Shown: piece by piece, positions 30,267 through 37,999 of the stretch
Numbering within the stretch: the first letter of the stretch is position 1
How the letters are laid out: each line of letters starts with the position of its first letter
Assembly (NCBI GenBank): GCA_964463485.1
Contig: CAYXDO010000017.1
Coordinates: 1 to 64,000, forward strand
Reading direction: 5' to 3'
Source: CAYXDO01 sp964463485
GTDB taxonomy: Bacteria > Myxococcota > Kuafuiibacteriia > Kuafuiibacteriales > Kuafuiibacteriaceae
DNA: 64,000 nucleotides
Made by a program: the position numbers and the translations under genes
The notes under the pieces: generated by a model
The model's input: the letters and a program-made list of their open reading frames with translations, nothing else
Told to the model about the DNA's origin: nothing
The model's database searches: none

Positions 30267-31831
30267 CCGTCGGCTCCGACCATACTCGCGAGCTCCACGC
30301 CGAGCGCGCCTTCGATCTCGACGAGCTTCCCCTTTGCGACGAGCTTTCCGTTGACGACCAGATCGACGAGGAGATCATTGGGCTTTCGACCGACCTCGAT
30401 GAGTTGGCCGGAGCGTAGGCGAATGACTTCGTCGGCGGTGAGTTGAACGCGCCCGAGCTCCACGACGACGACCATCGGGATGTCGCCGAGCAGGGGCTCG
30501 GACTGGGCGAGGTTGTCGTCGGGCTCCTGGTCTTCGGACCCCTCTTCGGGCTGGGCCTCGGACTGCTCGGCTTCGTCGCCGCCGCCCTGCTCGTCGCCTT
30601 GTTCCTCTTCGTACTGCTCTTCGCCGTACCCTTCCTCTTCTTCGCCGTACTCGTCGTCGTCTCCAGCGTTTTCGTCGTCGACTCCGTAGTCTTCGTCGAA
30701 CCGATCGAGCGGCGAGGCGAACCCATCGTTCGACTCGTCGTACCCTTCCTCTGCTCCGTGCTCTTCGTAGCCTGCCACGACTTCCTCTGGATTCTGGGCC
30801 TCTCCGTGCCCTTCGACCGGGTCGTGAGAGTCGGGAATCTTCTCGACGACGATGTCTTCGATCGCGAAAACGTACACACCCTCGTTCATCGCGAGCGAGC
30901 CATGAATGGCGCAGGACTTCCCGAGGCCGATGCGCATCTGAGCCGGTCCGACGGGGACATCGTCTTCGAGGCGGACGGAGGTCTGCTCCAGCAACACGAT
31001 GTCTCCCGGCTCGAGGGCGTTGAGGTCCCGGCGTGTGAGCTCGATGGTACCCACGTCGATGTAGCCATCCACGAGCATTTTTCGAAAGGGTCGCAGGCGC
31101 GAGCGAACGCGATTGCGACGGCGAAGGGCCAGCGTGGTCCCTTCGGGCGGCGGTGCGTAGACGACTCCGCGGGCGAAGGAGCGCGGGACCAACACTCTCA
31201 TCACGCCGGAGTCCGTGTCGTAGTAAAACTTGTAACTGAAGGCGAGCCACCAGTCGTCGGTTCGCAAGATCTCGGCGGTCGATCGCACGTCGTTGCGGAT
31301 GTCCTCGATACGAAACGCGAGCTGCTCGGGAGCCTGAAAGTCACCTGCGACCAGGGCGAACGCCTTGAGCGCCAAGAAGAGGAAGACGCCCTGTTCGATC
31401 TCGGTCAGCGGACGGAACACGTCGATGGTCGTCTTGGTACCGAGCAGCTTTCCCACCGCGCGATAGACGAAGTACAGGTCGATCTCGATGAGCACCTTCT
31501 CCTCGCGCGGAGCCATCCCGACGACCAATAAGCAGGTCGCGCCGGGGATCAGCGCGCGGATCTGCGTGCGAGAGAAGAACCGGATGGAGTCCATCCACAG
31601 GCCGACGTCCATCTCGAGCTCCTTTCGGAGCAGGTCGGACAGGCGTTTGGGCAAGTTCGACGAGAAGAACGAGTCGGGGAGCGCACGAGCGAGCTCGGCG
31701 TGCAGCGCCTTGTGCTCCGAAGACACGTGGCTCAGCGAGTCGAAGCTGAAGGGTCGAACTCGCTTCTTCGCGACCTCGTTGGGCTCGTAGGTTCTCGCGA
31801 TACGCGTGCCCTGGACCGGGATGCGGGCCAT
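30263..31831 (-). CDS. sctQ: fused FliM/FliN-like rotor protein (SctQ) with long acidic linker
   Basis: 522 residues from the ATG at 31831; an upstream frame to 31909 is Pro-rich and less likely. An N-terminal FliM-like middle region (about 60-225) includes PLTEIEQGVFLFLALKAF. The first SPOA domain is about 255-328 (GYIDVGTIELTRRDLNALEPGDIVLLE). A very acidic linker (about 340-445, runs like DDENAGDDDEYGEEEEGYGEEQYEEE) follows. The second SPOA domain is about 450-515 (VVVELGRVQLTADEVIRLRSGQLIEVGRKPNDLLVDLVVNGKLVAKGKLV). One polypeptide therefore supplies both FliM- and FliN-type parts, as in injectisome SctQ. It forms the cytosolic sorting platform / C-ring. Confidence 0.9.
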   Translation of the reverse strand: MARIPVQGTRIARTYEPNEVAKKRVRPFSFDSLSHVSSEHKALHAELARALPDSFFSSNLPKRLSDLLRKELEMDVGLWMDSIRFFSRTQIRALIPGATCLLVVGMAPREEKVLIEIDLYFVYRAVGKLLGTKTTIDVFRPLTEIEQGVFLFLALKAFALVAGDFQAPEQLAFRIEDIRNDVRSTAEILRTDDWWLAFSYKFYYDTDSGVMRVLVPRSFARGVVYAPPPEGTTLALRRRNRVRSRLRPFRKMLVDGYIDVGTIELTRRDLNALEPGDIVLLEQTSVRLEDDVPVGPAQMRIGLGKSCAIHGSLAMNEGVYVFAIEDIVVEKIPDSHDPVEGHGEAQNPEEVVAGYEEHGAEEGYDESNDGFASPLDRFDEDYGVDDENAGDDDEYGEEEEGYGEEQYEEEQGDEQGGGDEAEQSEAQPEEGSEDQEPDDNLAQSEPLLGDIPMVVVVELGRVQLTADEVIRLRSGQLIEVGRKPNDLLVDLVVNGKLVAKGKLVEIEGALGVELASMVGADG

Positions 31832-31944
31832 GGTGGGCGGCGGGGGGGGTGGTGGTCGTCCGCTCAACGATCTTCGGGGTACGATGGAGGCACGGTCGAA
31901 GTCCAGCACCCATCAGTGACGGCGCCGTCCCGTCAGTGACCGCT

Positions 31945-32814
31945 TCAGGAAGCTCGCAGAATATCGAGCTCGAGGCCCCGCTTTCCGAGCTGTCGCATGA
32001 GCTCGCCGCGGCTCGATTCGATGAGGTTCTTGGTCTGCTTGTCACAGCCCTCGAACACCGCGCGGACCTTGCCCTTCTTCGAAGACACCCGGAGCGTGAC
32101 GCCGTCGAGCATCGTGCCTTTGAGGCTCACGATCACCTCGGTCCCTCCGCTCTTGTCCAAGGCGACGTGCATCGAATCGGCGATTTGCGCGAGGAGCTCG
32201 GTGGGGATCTTGACAACCTGGGCCGCGCGCGGGCCTTCGGTCGCGCGGACGCCTTCGGAGCGGGGCTGCGCTTCATCGCCATCGTGTTTGCGCTCGTCGC
32301 GCTCGCGCGATCGCCCCTGCTCGCGAGGCTGATCGGGATCGACCTTCAGCTCCTCGTGCCGGGCCTCCGCGCGCTGGAATTCGCGGACGTCTCCTCGCTG
32401 GACCTCACGATCGACGACCTCTCGCTCGTCGTCGCCGCGGGTGTAGAGCTCGTCCTTGCGAGAGAGCTCGTTGGTGCGGTTCGTCTCCTGGAGGTCACTT
32501 CGCTGCTGGGTGTCACGAACGAGCGTCTGTCGGGTGAGCTCGGCCCGACGAGCGAGCTCCGTGTTGGCCTTGGGCGCGGCTTCGGTGCGTTCTTTTTGGT
32601 TTTTGACTTCGGTCTTCGGTTTCTCGCCCTTGTTGGCGGGGCTTCGTTCCGCACGTTTCTGTTGTTCGGACTTCGCGCGCTGCGACATCACGTCGTTGAA
32701 CGACTTGCTGACCTTCTCCGTCTGAAGGCGCTTTTCCGTGTCGACCTTCTGCCGAAGCTGAGCTTCCTGCATCTCGCGAATTCGTTGGTCATCGCTGCTC
32801 TCGATTCGACTCAT
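31945..32814 (-). CDS. sctP: FliK/SctP-like length-control protein
   Basis: About 289 residues from MSRIESS at 32814. The N-terminal 180 residues are low-complexity, Lys/Glu/Arg/Gln-rich and probably unfolded. The C-terminal ~100 residues form the FliK/SctP substrate-switch domain: 'VIVSLKGTMLDGVTLRVSSKKGKVRAVFEGCDKQTKNLIESSRGELMRQLGKRGLELDILRAS'. In known systems it measures hook or needle length and switches export specificity. Sequence similarity is weak, and position (after FliJ, before FliM/N) is the stronger argument. Confidence 0.78.
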   Translation of the reverse strand: MSRIESSDDQRIREMQEAQLRQKVDTEKRLQTEKVSKSFNDVMSQRAKSEQQKRAERSPANKGEKPKTEVKNQKERTEAAPKANTELARRAELTRQTLVRDTQQRSDLQETNRTNELSRKDELYTRGDDEREVVDREVQRGDVREFQRAEARHEELKVDPDQPREQGRSRERDERKHDGDEAQPRSEGVRATEGPRAAQVVKIPTELLAQIADSMHVALDKSGGTEVIVSLKGTMLDGVTLRVSSKKGKVRAVFEGCDKQTKNLIESSRGELMRQLGKRGLELDILRAS

Positions 32815-32977
32815 GGGCTCCTCACGGGCGACGGGCAAAACCGGCCCTTGATCGCATTATCGTCCAGACTGCGGCGGCGGTGCCTGGAATCTCTCAAGGG
32901 GCTGAAACCAAAGGCCGGCCGGGGAAAGACGGGGCCGCGGAGTGCGGTCGCGATCGTCACGAGCGCCGGGGCCGATC

Positions 32978-33463
32978 TCACTTTCTCCGCTGATTGAAGA
33001 TCACTTGGCCGATCTCGTCGAGGTTGTCCTCCTCCTTGGCAGCCCGCTCCTTCTTCACTTCCTTCTCCCAGTTTTCCTTGTGCTTCTGGAGGGCCTTCAG
33101 GGCTTGGGTGGCCTCGATCAGCGCGTCTTGCGCTTTCTTCACGTCTTTTTCCGCGTGGCGCACTTGCTCTCGCTGGGCTTCGATGCGGTCCTTCTGCTCG
33201 GACTCCTTTTCCTTCATTCGATCGAGGAATCGGTTCGCCGACGACTGGTCGGTCACCTTCATTTCTCCGGAGGCGAGCTTCCTGCTGTACTCTTCGCGCC
33301 GGCGCTTTCGATCTTCGATCATGCGCTCGAGCATGTCTTCCTCTTCCTTGAGCTTCTTCTCCTCGAGCCGCAGGGCCTTTTGAGCTTCGCCAAAGACCGT
33401 CTTCGCGTCGTCTTCGGCGCGCTGGCGCATTTCGAGCAGGACTTCAAGCCTGTACTTCGGCAC
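32978..33463 (-). CDS. sctO: FliJ/SctO-like coiled-coil export component
   Basis: 161 residues, almost entirely charged alpha-helix, starting MPKYRLEVLLEMRQRAEDDAK, like FliJ/SctO N-termini. It has long heptad-like Lys/Glu/Arg patterns (KKLKEEEDMLERMIEDRKRRREEYSRKL). FliJ/SctO is the stalk that inserts into the ATPase hexamer. It lies 9 bp after the ATPase gene and 163 bp before the next gene. The order FliI-FliJ-FliK supports the call. Confidence 0.88.
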   Translation of the reverse strand: MPKYRLEVLLEMRQRAEDDAKTVFGEAQKALRLEEKKLKEEEDMLERMIEDRKRRREEYSRKLASGEMKVTDQSSANRFLDRMKEKESEQKDRIEAQREQVRHAEKDVKKAQDALIEATQALKALQKHKENWEKEVKKERAAKEEDNLDEIGQVIFNQRRK

Positions 33464-33472
33464 TCATATTCC

Positions 33473-34792
33473 TCACTCGAAGAGCGCGATGAGTCGCGCG
33501 ACTGTGTCTTCGAACGAATTGTTGTCTTCCGTACGCTGTCGCAGAAACTCTTCCACCGCCTCGATCTTGTCGATCGCGTAGTCCGTGCGCGGGTCGGTTC
33601 CGTATTGGTACGCGCCGAGCAAGATGAGGTCGCGCTGCTTTTCGTAGGTAGCCAGGACCTCGCGCAACTTGGCGGCGGCCTGCTTGTGCTCCTCGGTGGC
33701 GACGCCGCTCATCACACGAGAGAGGGACGGCAGGACATCGATCGCGGGCCAGTGATTTCGTGCGCCGAGCGCGCGGTTCAAGATGATGTGACCGTCGAGA
33801 ATGCCGCGGACCTCGTCGGAGATCGGCTCCTCCATGTCGCCGCCGGCGACGAGCACCGTGTATAGCGCGGTGATGGATCCGGTGGCCGAGTTGCCGGTGC
33901 GCTCGAGCAACCGCGGCAACATCGCGAACACCGAGGGTGGATAACCTTGGCGGGCAGGAGGCTCACCCACCGCGAGTCCGATCTCACGCTGCGCTCGCGC
34001 AAAGCGGGTCGTCGAGTCCATCATGAACACGACCTTCGCTCCCCTGTCCCGGAACCACTCGGCGATCGCCGTGCTGACGAAGGCCGATTTTTGGCGCACG
34101 AGCGAAGGCGTGTCGGAGGTTGCGCAAACCACGACCGACTTCTTGAGCCCTTCCTCCCCGAGAGACTCTTCGATGAAGTCTCGCACCTCGCGACCGCGCT
34201 CGCCGATCAGACACACGACGACGATATCGGCCTCGCAGTTGCGGGCGATCTGACCCATCAGCGTGGACTTGCCGACGCCGGAGCCGGCGAACAGACCGAT
34301 ACGTTGGCCGAGGCCGATGGTCAGGGTCGCATCGATCGCGCGTACTCCGAAGGCGATGTGACTCAGGATGCGCTGGCGCTCCATGGGTTGGGGTGGGCTT
34401 CGTTCCACGGCCCAAGGCTCGAGGCCATGGCGTGGCAGCGGGCCGCCGACGAGCGGGTCGCCCAACCCATTCAAGACTCGGCCCAGCAACCCCTCTCCGC
34501 ACATGATCTCGAACGGGGATCCGGTGGGGATGACTTCGGAGTCTGGACCCACGCCCTCGGACGTACCCATCGGCATGAGCATCACGTCCCTGTCCCGAAA
34601 ACCCACGACCTCCGCGCGAAGAGTCGTTCCAGGACTCTCGATGATGACCATCTCTCCGACCCGCACGCCGGGCACGGCCGCCTGAATCATGAGGCCGGTG
34701 ACTTCGGTGACTCGGCCGCGGACGCGGGAGAGCTTCTTCGAACGAACTCTCTTGACGTAGCGACCGAAATCGATCGGTTGGACCGCGACCAT
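33473..34792 (-). CDS. sctN: type III secretion/flagellar ATPase (SctN/FliI)
   Basis: 439 residues, the normal length. Walker A GSGVGKST near 170, the catalytic glutamate in IGERGREVRDFIEESLG near 205, Walker B VVFMMDSTTRFARAQREIGLAVGEPPA near 260, and the family block GYPPSVFAMLPRLLERTGN near 290 with GSITALYTVLVAGGDMEEPISDE just after. It unfolds and energises export substrates at the gate. Start at ATG 34792 shares one base with the sctL stop (TGATG), so the two are coupled. Confidence 0.97.
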   Translation of the reverse strand: MVAVQPIDFGRYVKRVRSKKLSRVRGRVTEVTGLMIQAAVPGVRVGEMVIIESPGTTLRAEVVGFRDRDVMLMPMGTSEGVGPDSEVIPTGSPFEIMCGEGLLGRVLNGLGDPLVGGPLPRHGLEPWAVERSPPQPMERQRILSHIAFGVRAIDATLTIGLGQRIGLFAGSGVGKSTLMGQIARNCEADIVVVCLIGERGREVRDFIEESLGEEGLKKSVVVCATSDTPSLVRQKSAFVSTAIAEWFRDRGAKVVFMMDSTTRFARAQREIGLAVGEPPARQGYPPSVFAMLPRLLERTGNSATGSITALYTVLVAGGDMEEPISDEVRGILDGHIILNRALGARNHWPAIDVLPSLSRVMSGVATEEHKQAAAKLREVLATYEKQRDLILLGAYQYGTDPRTDYAIDKIEAVEEFLRQRTEDNNSFEDTVARLIALFE

Positions 34793-35619
34793 CAGCTCTC
34801 CTCGTACCCTTCTTCTTCGGCGTACTCTTCCTCGGGCTGCTCGTCGGCGCCTTCATCGGCCTCCGCGGGCGCGAGGCCGAGCTCGAGCTCGTCTTTGAGC
34901 GCGGCCTCGATCACGGAGAGCTGACGCTCGAGGCTCGCGTCGATCGTACCGAGCTCGGTGGTCACGATGCAGCCGCCGCGGCTGAGCGCGGGATCGGCGC
35001 GGAGCTCCACGTTGCCGGCTCGGGCGAGCACGTCGATGAGCTTGCCCTTGTGCTTCTTGAGGTTCTCCTGGTCGGCGGGGTTGATTCGCACGACGATCTC
35101 TCGTTGCTGCGTCGCGTCGCGGAGCACGTTCCGAACGATCCCCACCACCGCGTCGGGGTGGAGGTGAAGCTCCTGCCCGAGGATCTTCTCGACGCACGCG
35201 CGGACGAGGGCGATGTAGCTGGGCTCGATCTGCTTCTTCAGCTCCTCGTAGTGCGTTCGTGCGCGCAAGATCTCGTCCGTGAACTGCGCCTTGCCTTCCT
35301 CGAGGCCGTCCTGGACCGCCTTTTCGTGGAGCTGGTCGGCCTGGGCCTGGGCCTCCTCGAGCATCTGGGCGCGTTGGATTTCGGCGTCGCGGACGATGTC
35401 GCGGGCCTCCTGCTTGGCGGAGACGACCTCTTTCTCCACGATCGGCTTTTCCCAGCGACCGCGCTCCATGGGCGGCGGGGCGGAGCGTGGGGCGGGCGTG
35501 ACGGTTTCGCGGGTGAGAGAGCCCTTGATGACCTTGGGTGGCAAGACGTTCGAACTGTAGCCTAGAGCCTCCGACAAAATGAAGGCTCGCTCTGCGGAAC
35601 GGCAGCTTCTGCGGATCAA
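34792..35619 (-). CDS. sctL: FliH/SctL-like ATPase regulator
   Basis: Up to 275 residues. The longest frame uses a TTG at 35619 overlapping the upstream stop (TTGA); another TTG lies at 35577 and an ATG 50 codons in, so the exact start is uncertain. A long coiled coil (EKEVVSAKQEARDIVRDAEIQRAQMLEEAQAQADQLHEKAVQDGLEEGKAQF) is followed by the FliH/SctL C-terminal domain (PSYIALVRACVEKILGQELHLHPDAVVGIVRNVLRDATQQREIVVRINPADQENL, SRGGCIVTTELGTIDASLERQL). The end is a very acidic tail. FliH dimers hold the ATPase near the export gate. Confidence 0.9.
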   Translation of the reverse strand: MIRRSCRSAERAFILSEALGYSSNVLPPKVIKGSLTRETVTPAPRSAPPPMERGRWEKPIVEKEVVSAKQEARDIVRDAEIQRAQMLEEAQAQADQLHEKAVQDGLEEGKAQFTDEILRARTHYEELKKQIEPSYIALVRACVEKILGQELHLHPDAVVGIVRNVLRDATQQREIVVRINPADQENLKKHKGKLIDVLARAGNVELRADPALSRGGCIVTTELGTIDASLERQLSVIEAALKDELELGLAPAEADEGADEQPEEEYAEEEGYEES

Positions 35620-36887
35620 TCCACGATTTCGAGGGCGCCAGCGTCGGGCTCGGCCACGGTGAGGCTTCCAGCGCCGGAGGCCAGGCTGAGGGAACCGCGC
35701 GCTTCTCCGAGGGGCGAAAGCGTGAGGCCTCCGTCCTCGACTTCAGGCAATCGGCGCGCGATCCGCGCGAGCGCCTCGGCTACCGCGCCTCGCACCTCCG
35801 GCGGGACGTTGGCGCTCAAGGGCTTGAGCGCGCGCACGCTCTCTGGTCCTCCGAGCACACCGAGCGCGGCGACGAGCCCGACTTGCGTTGCAGGCGGCCA
35901 GGGTCCGCGAAGCAGCTCGAGCACGGCCTTTTCGGAGCGCTCCGAAGGGATCCGTTGAAGCGCGTTGGCCACGCGCTCTGCGGCGCGTGGGTCTGGGCGG
36001 GCGAGCATCGATGCCACCATCAAAGACATCGTGCGCTCCGCCGGCACGTGGCGGATCCGTGCGAGCGCACCGAGCGCGACCTCGCGCACCGTCGACCCCG
36101 GACGCATCAGCAGTCGTTCGAAGGTGCTGACGAGCTCGCGGTCGGAGGTCGTCTCTCGAACTCGTCGTAGCGCGTCGAGCCGGCCTTGTTCAGGCGCGCT
36201 CGGATCCTCGACGAGCGCGAGCAGGATCCGCGTGCTCGACTCTGCTCGGGCGTCCGCGAGCGTCCGCCGAAGCTCTGAGTCGCGGTCTTTTTCCGCGAGC
36301 GAAAGGAGCCTTGAAATCGAACCGTTCGGATCTTCGATGGCGAGCGCCGCTTCGACGACTCGCCTCCGAACCGCCGCGTGCGGATCACACGCGTAGACCT
36401 CGAGCAACATCTCGCGTGTTTCGTGTCCCAAGCGTCCCAGTCTCTCGGTGAACGCAAGCAGGTCGGTCGCGAGCGGAGTCGCCTCTTCGAGGAGCAGATC
36501 GAGGCCGAACGCGAATCGCTTGGAATCCAACGAGGCGTGGTGCGTCCGACCAAGGGTCGCGGCAGAGATCAGCCGCCGTCGCGTAGCGACGTCGAAACAC
36601 GCAGCGATCGGGAGCGGCGGTCCGGTGAAAGCAAAGAGCCGATCGAACGCCGGATCGCCGGTCTCCACGCCCGAGTCCAAAGTCGTACGAATGGGCCACG
36701 GCCGCAGCTTGGCGTCGCGGTTGTCCAGGGTGACGAGCAGTCGGGCCGAGTGTCTGGCGCGCCGCGTGAGCGTCACCTCGACGTCGATCGCGTCGACCCG
36801 CCCGCTCGCGAAGGACACCCCTTTGCGAAGCGGGAGGTCACCCACCAACACGGCGAGAGCATTGTGCGCGTAGCTTTCCCACGTCAT
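35616..36887 (-). CDS. HEAT-repeat protein at the FliG/SctK position of the T3S operon
   Basis: 423 residues from the ATG at 36887; a TTG 9 bp upstream is the alternative. The N-terminal ~130 residues are a mixed beta-rich domain ('DAIDVEVTLTRRARHSARLLVTLDNRD', 'GDPAFDRLFAFTG'). From about 135 to 375 helical pairs with HEAT-like spacing appear (AAVRRRVVEAALAIEDP, STVREVALGALARIRHVPAERT, PEVRGAVAEALARIARRLP). The C-terminal tail is extended and Gly/Ser-rich. It lies directly before fliH/sctL, where fliG sits in flagellar and sctK in injectisome operons. FliG is itself built of armadillo-type repeats. No homology to FliG is claimed. It is coupled to sctL by a 4-base TTGA overlap. Confidence 0.8.
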   Translation of the reverse strand: MTWESYAHNALAVLVGDLPLRKGVSFASGRVDAIDVEVTLTRRARHSARLLVTLDNRDAKLRPWPIRTTLDSGVETGDPAFDRLFAFTGPPLPIAACFDVATRRRLISAATLGRTHHASLDSKRFAFGLDLLLEEATPLATDLLAFTERLGRLGHETREMLLEVYACDPHAAVRRRVVEAALAIEDPNGSISRLLSLAEKDRDSELRRTLADARAESSTRILLALVEDPSAPEQGRLDALRRVRETTSDRELVSTFERLLMRPGSTVREVALGALARIRHVPAERTMSLMVASMLARPDPRAAERVANALQRIPSERSEKAVLELLRGPWPPATQVGLVAALGVLGGPESVRALKPLSANVPPEVRGAVAEALARIARRLPEVEDGGLTLSPLGEARGSLSLASGAGSLTVAEPDAGALEIVD

Positions 36888-36892
36888 CGCGC

Positions 36893-37105
36893 TCAACTCT
36901 CGTAGCTGACGTCACCTCGAGCTTCGAGGGTCTCGTCGTCGATCGACACCCGGACTTCGTTCGGGCGACAACACACGGGGCAGTCCTCGATGTAGCTCTG
37001 GCTCTCGCCGGCGCTTGGATCGATCGAGAGCTCCCAGGGCTCTCCGCAGTAACCACAATGAACCTCGATCGTCGCGTCGACCGCGGCGCGCAGTCGTCGA
37101 CTCAT
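36893..37105 (-). CDS. CPXCG-type cysteine-rich small zinc protein
   Basis: 70 residues from the ATG at 37105: MSRRLRAAVDATIEVHCGYCGEPWEL..., then 'IEDCPVCCRPNEVRVSIDDETLEA'. The CxxC...CxxC arrangement (CGYC, CPVC) with flanking acidic strand matches the small CPXCG family of presumed zinc-binding proteins of unknown function. A longer in-frame extension to 37969 is only the antisense shadow of the GGDEF gene. The stop lies about 6 bp before the HEAT-repeat start, so it may be the first gene of the T3S operon. Confidence 0.8.
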   Translation of the reverse strand: MSRRLRAAVDATIEVHCGYCGEPWELSIDPSAGESQSYIEDCPVCCRPNEVRVSIDDETLEARGDVSYES

Positions 37106-37180
37106 GCAGGGAGCATACCCGATCCCCGGTGAGCCCGGTCGAACCGGAATACTCCAGGCTCGCCCGGCATTCTGTTCGGC

Positions 37181-37963
37181 ATGGAGAGGACGATGCTCAT
37201 TCGAGGAGGCCAAGGAGCCGCTCTCGGACTCCTCGTCTTCGTGTTCGGCTTGCCGTTCGCGATGGATCCGCGAATTTCGGCGGGCCGCGAGGTGCTCGCG
37301 TACGGCACCCACATGTTCGTGACGAGCGTCCTGGCGTTCGCGTGGTTCGGCGCGCGCCTCGGCAAGCGAGAGGCGCAGCTCTCGGAGGCCCTGTGCCGGG
37401 CCGATCGAGCGTGCACCACCGATCCCATGACGGGCCTGAAGAACGCGCGTTACTTCCGTCGGCGCCTCCAGGAGGCCTGCGCCGAAGCGAGCCGCGGGTC
37501 GCTCGTCTCGCTGGTGATCTTCGATCTCGACGACTTCAAGAAGGTCAACGATCAGCACGGTCACGCGATCGGAGACTTCGCGCTGCGCCTCTCCGCCTCT
37601 GCGCTCGGCGCCACCACGAGAGCCGGCGACACGGCCGCCCGCGTCGGCGGTGAAGAGCTCGCGCTGATTCTCCCGCACACCGACAGCACCCACGCCAAGC
37701 TCGTGGCCGAACGTGTGCTGCAAGAGATCCGCTGTCGGGCGCGAGATCTGCCGGCAGGCGTGAAGCTCACGGCCTCCGCTGGCGTCGCGACCGCGCGTGG
37801 GCTCAAAGGACATGACCCGATCAGCGCACGCGCGTTGTTCCGAAGGGCGGACGCGGCGCTTTACGACGCCAAGCGATCGGGCAAGGACCGGACCGTCGTT
37901 CACCAGCCGAGCTCCGAAGCAAGAAGCGAGCTCCGCATCCCCGAAACCGCGCAAGTCGTTTGA
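37181..37963 (+). CDS. membrane-anchored GGDEF diguanylate cyclase (GGEEL variant)
   Basis: 260 residues. Two hydrophobic segments at the N-terminus (AALGLLVFVFGLPFAM, HMFVTSVLAFAWFGARL) are followed by a GGDEF domain: TTDPMTGLKNARYFRRRL, VSLVIFDLDDFKKVNDQHGHAIGD, and the active-site loop RVGGEELALILPH. The signature is GGEEL instead of GGDEF; the Glu for Asp change is known in active enzymes, the Leu is less usual. An I-site RAGD lies exactly five residues before the GG, so product inhibition is likely. It would make c-di-GMP, which often controls surface polysaccharide and motility. Divergent from the T3S operon (75-bp gap). Confidence 0.92.
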   Translation: MERTMLIRGGQGAALGLLVFVFGLPFAMDPRISAGREVLAYGTHMFVTSVLAFAWFGARLGKREAQLSEALCRADRACTTDPMTGLKNARYFRRRLQEACAEASRGSLVSLVIFDLDDFKKVNDQHGHAIGDFALRLSASALGATTRAGDTAARVGGEELALILPHTDSTHAKLVAERVLQEIRCRARDLPAGVKLTASAGVATARGLKGHDPISARALFRRADAALYDAKRSGKDRTVVHQPSSEARSELRIPETAQVV

Positions 37964-37999
37964 GCTCAAAACAAACGGTGCAGGTCAAGAATCCGTTCG

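Noticed and set aside
36893..37969. Long form of the CPXCG gene (358 codons)
   Set aside because: Most of it is the antisense of the GGDEF gene. Only the last 70 codons, from the ATG at 37105, match a known family.
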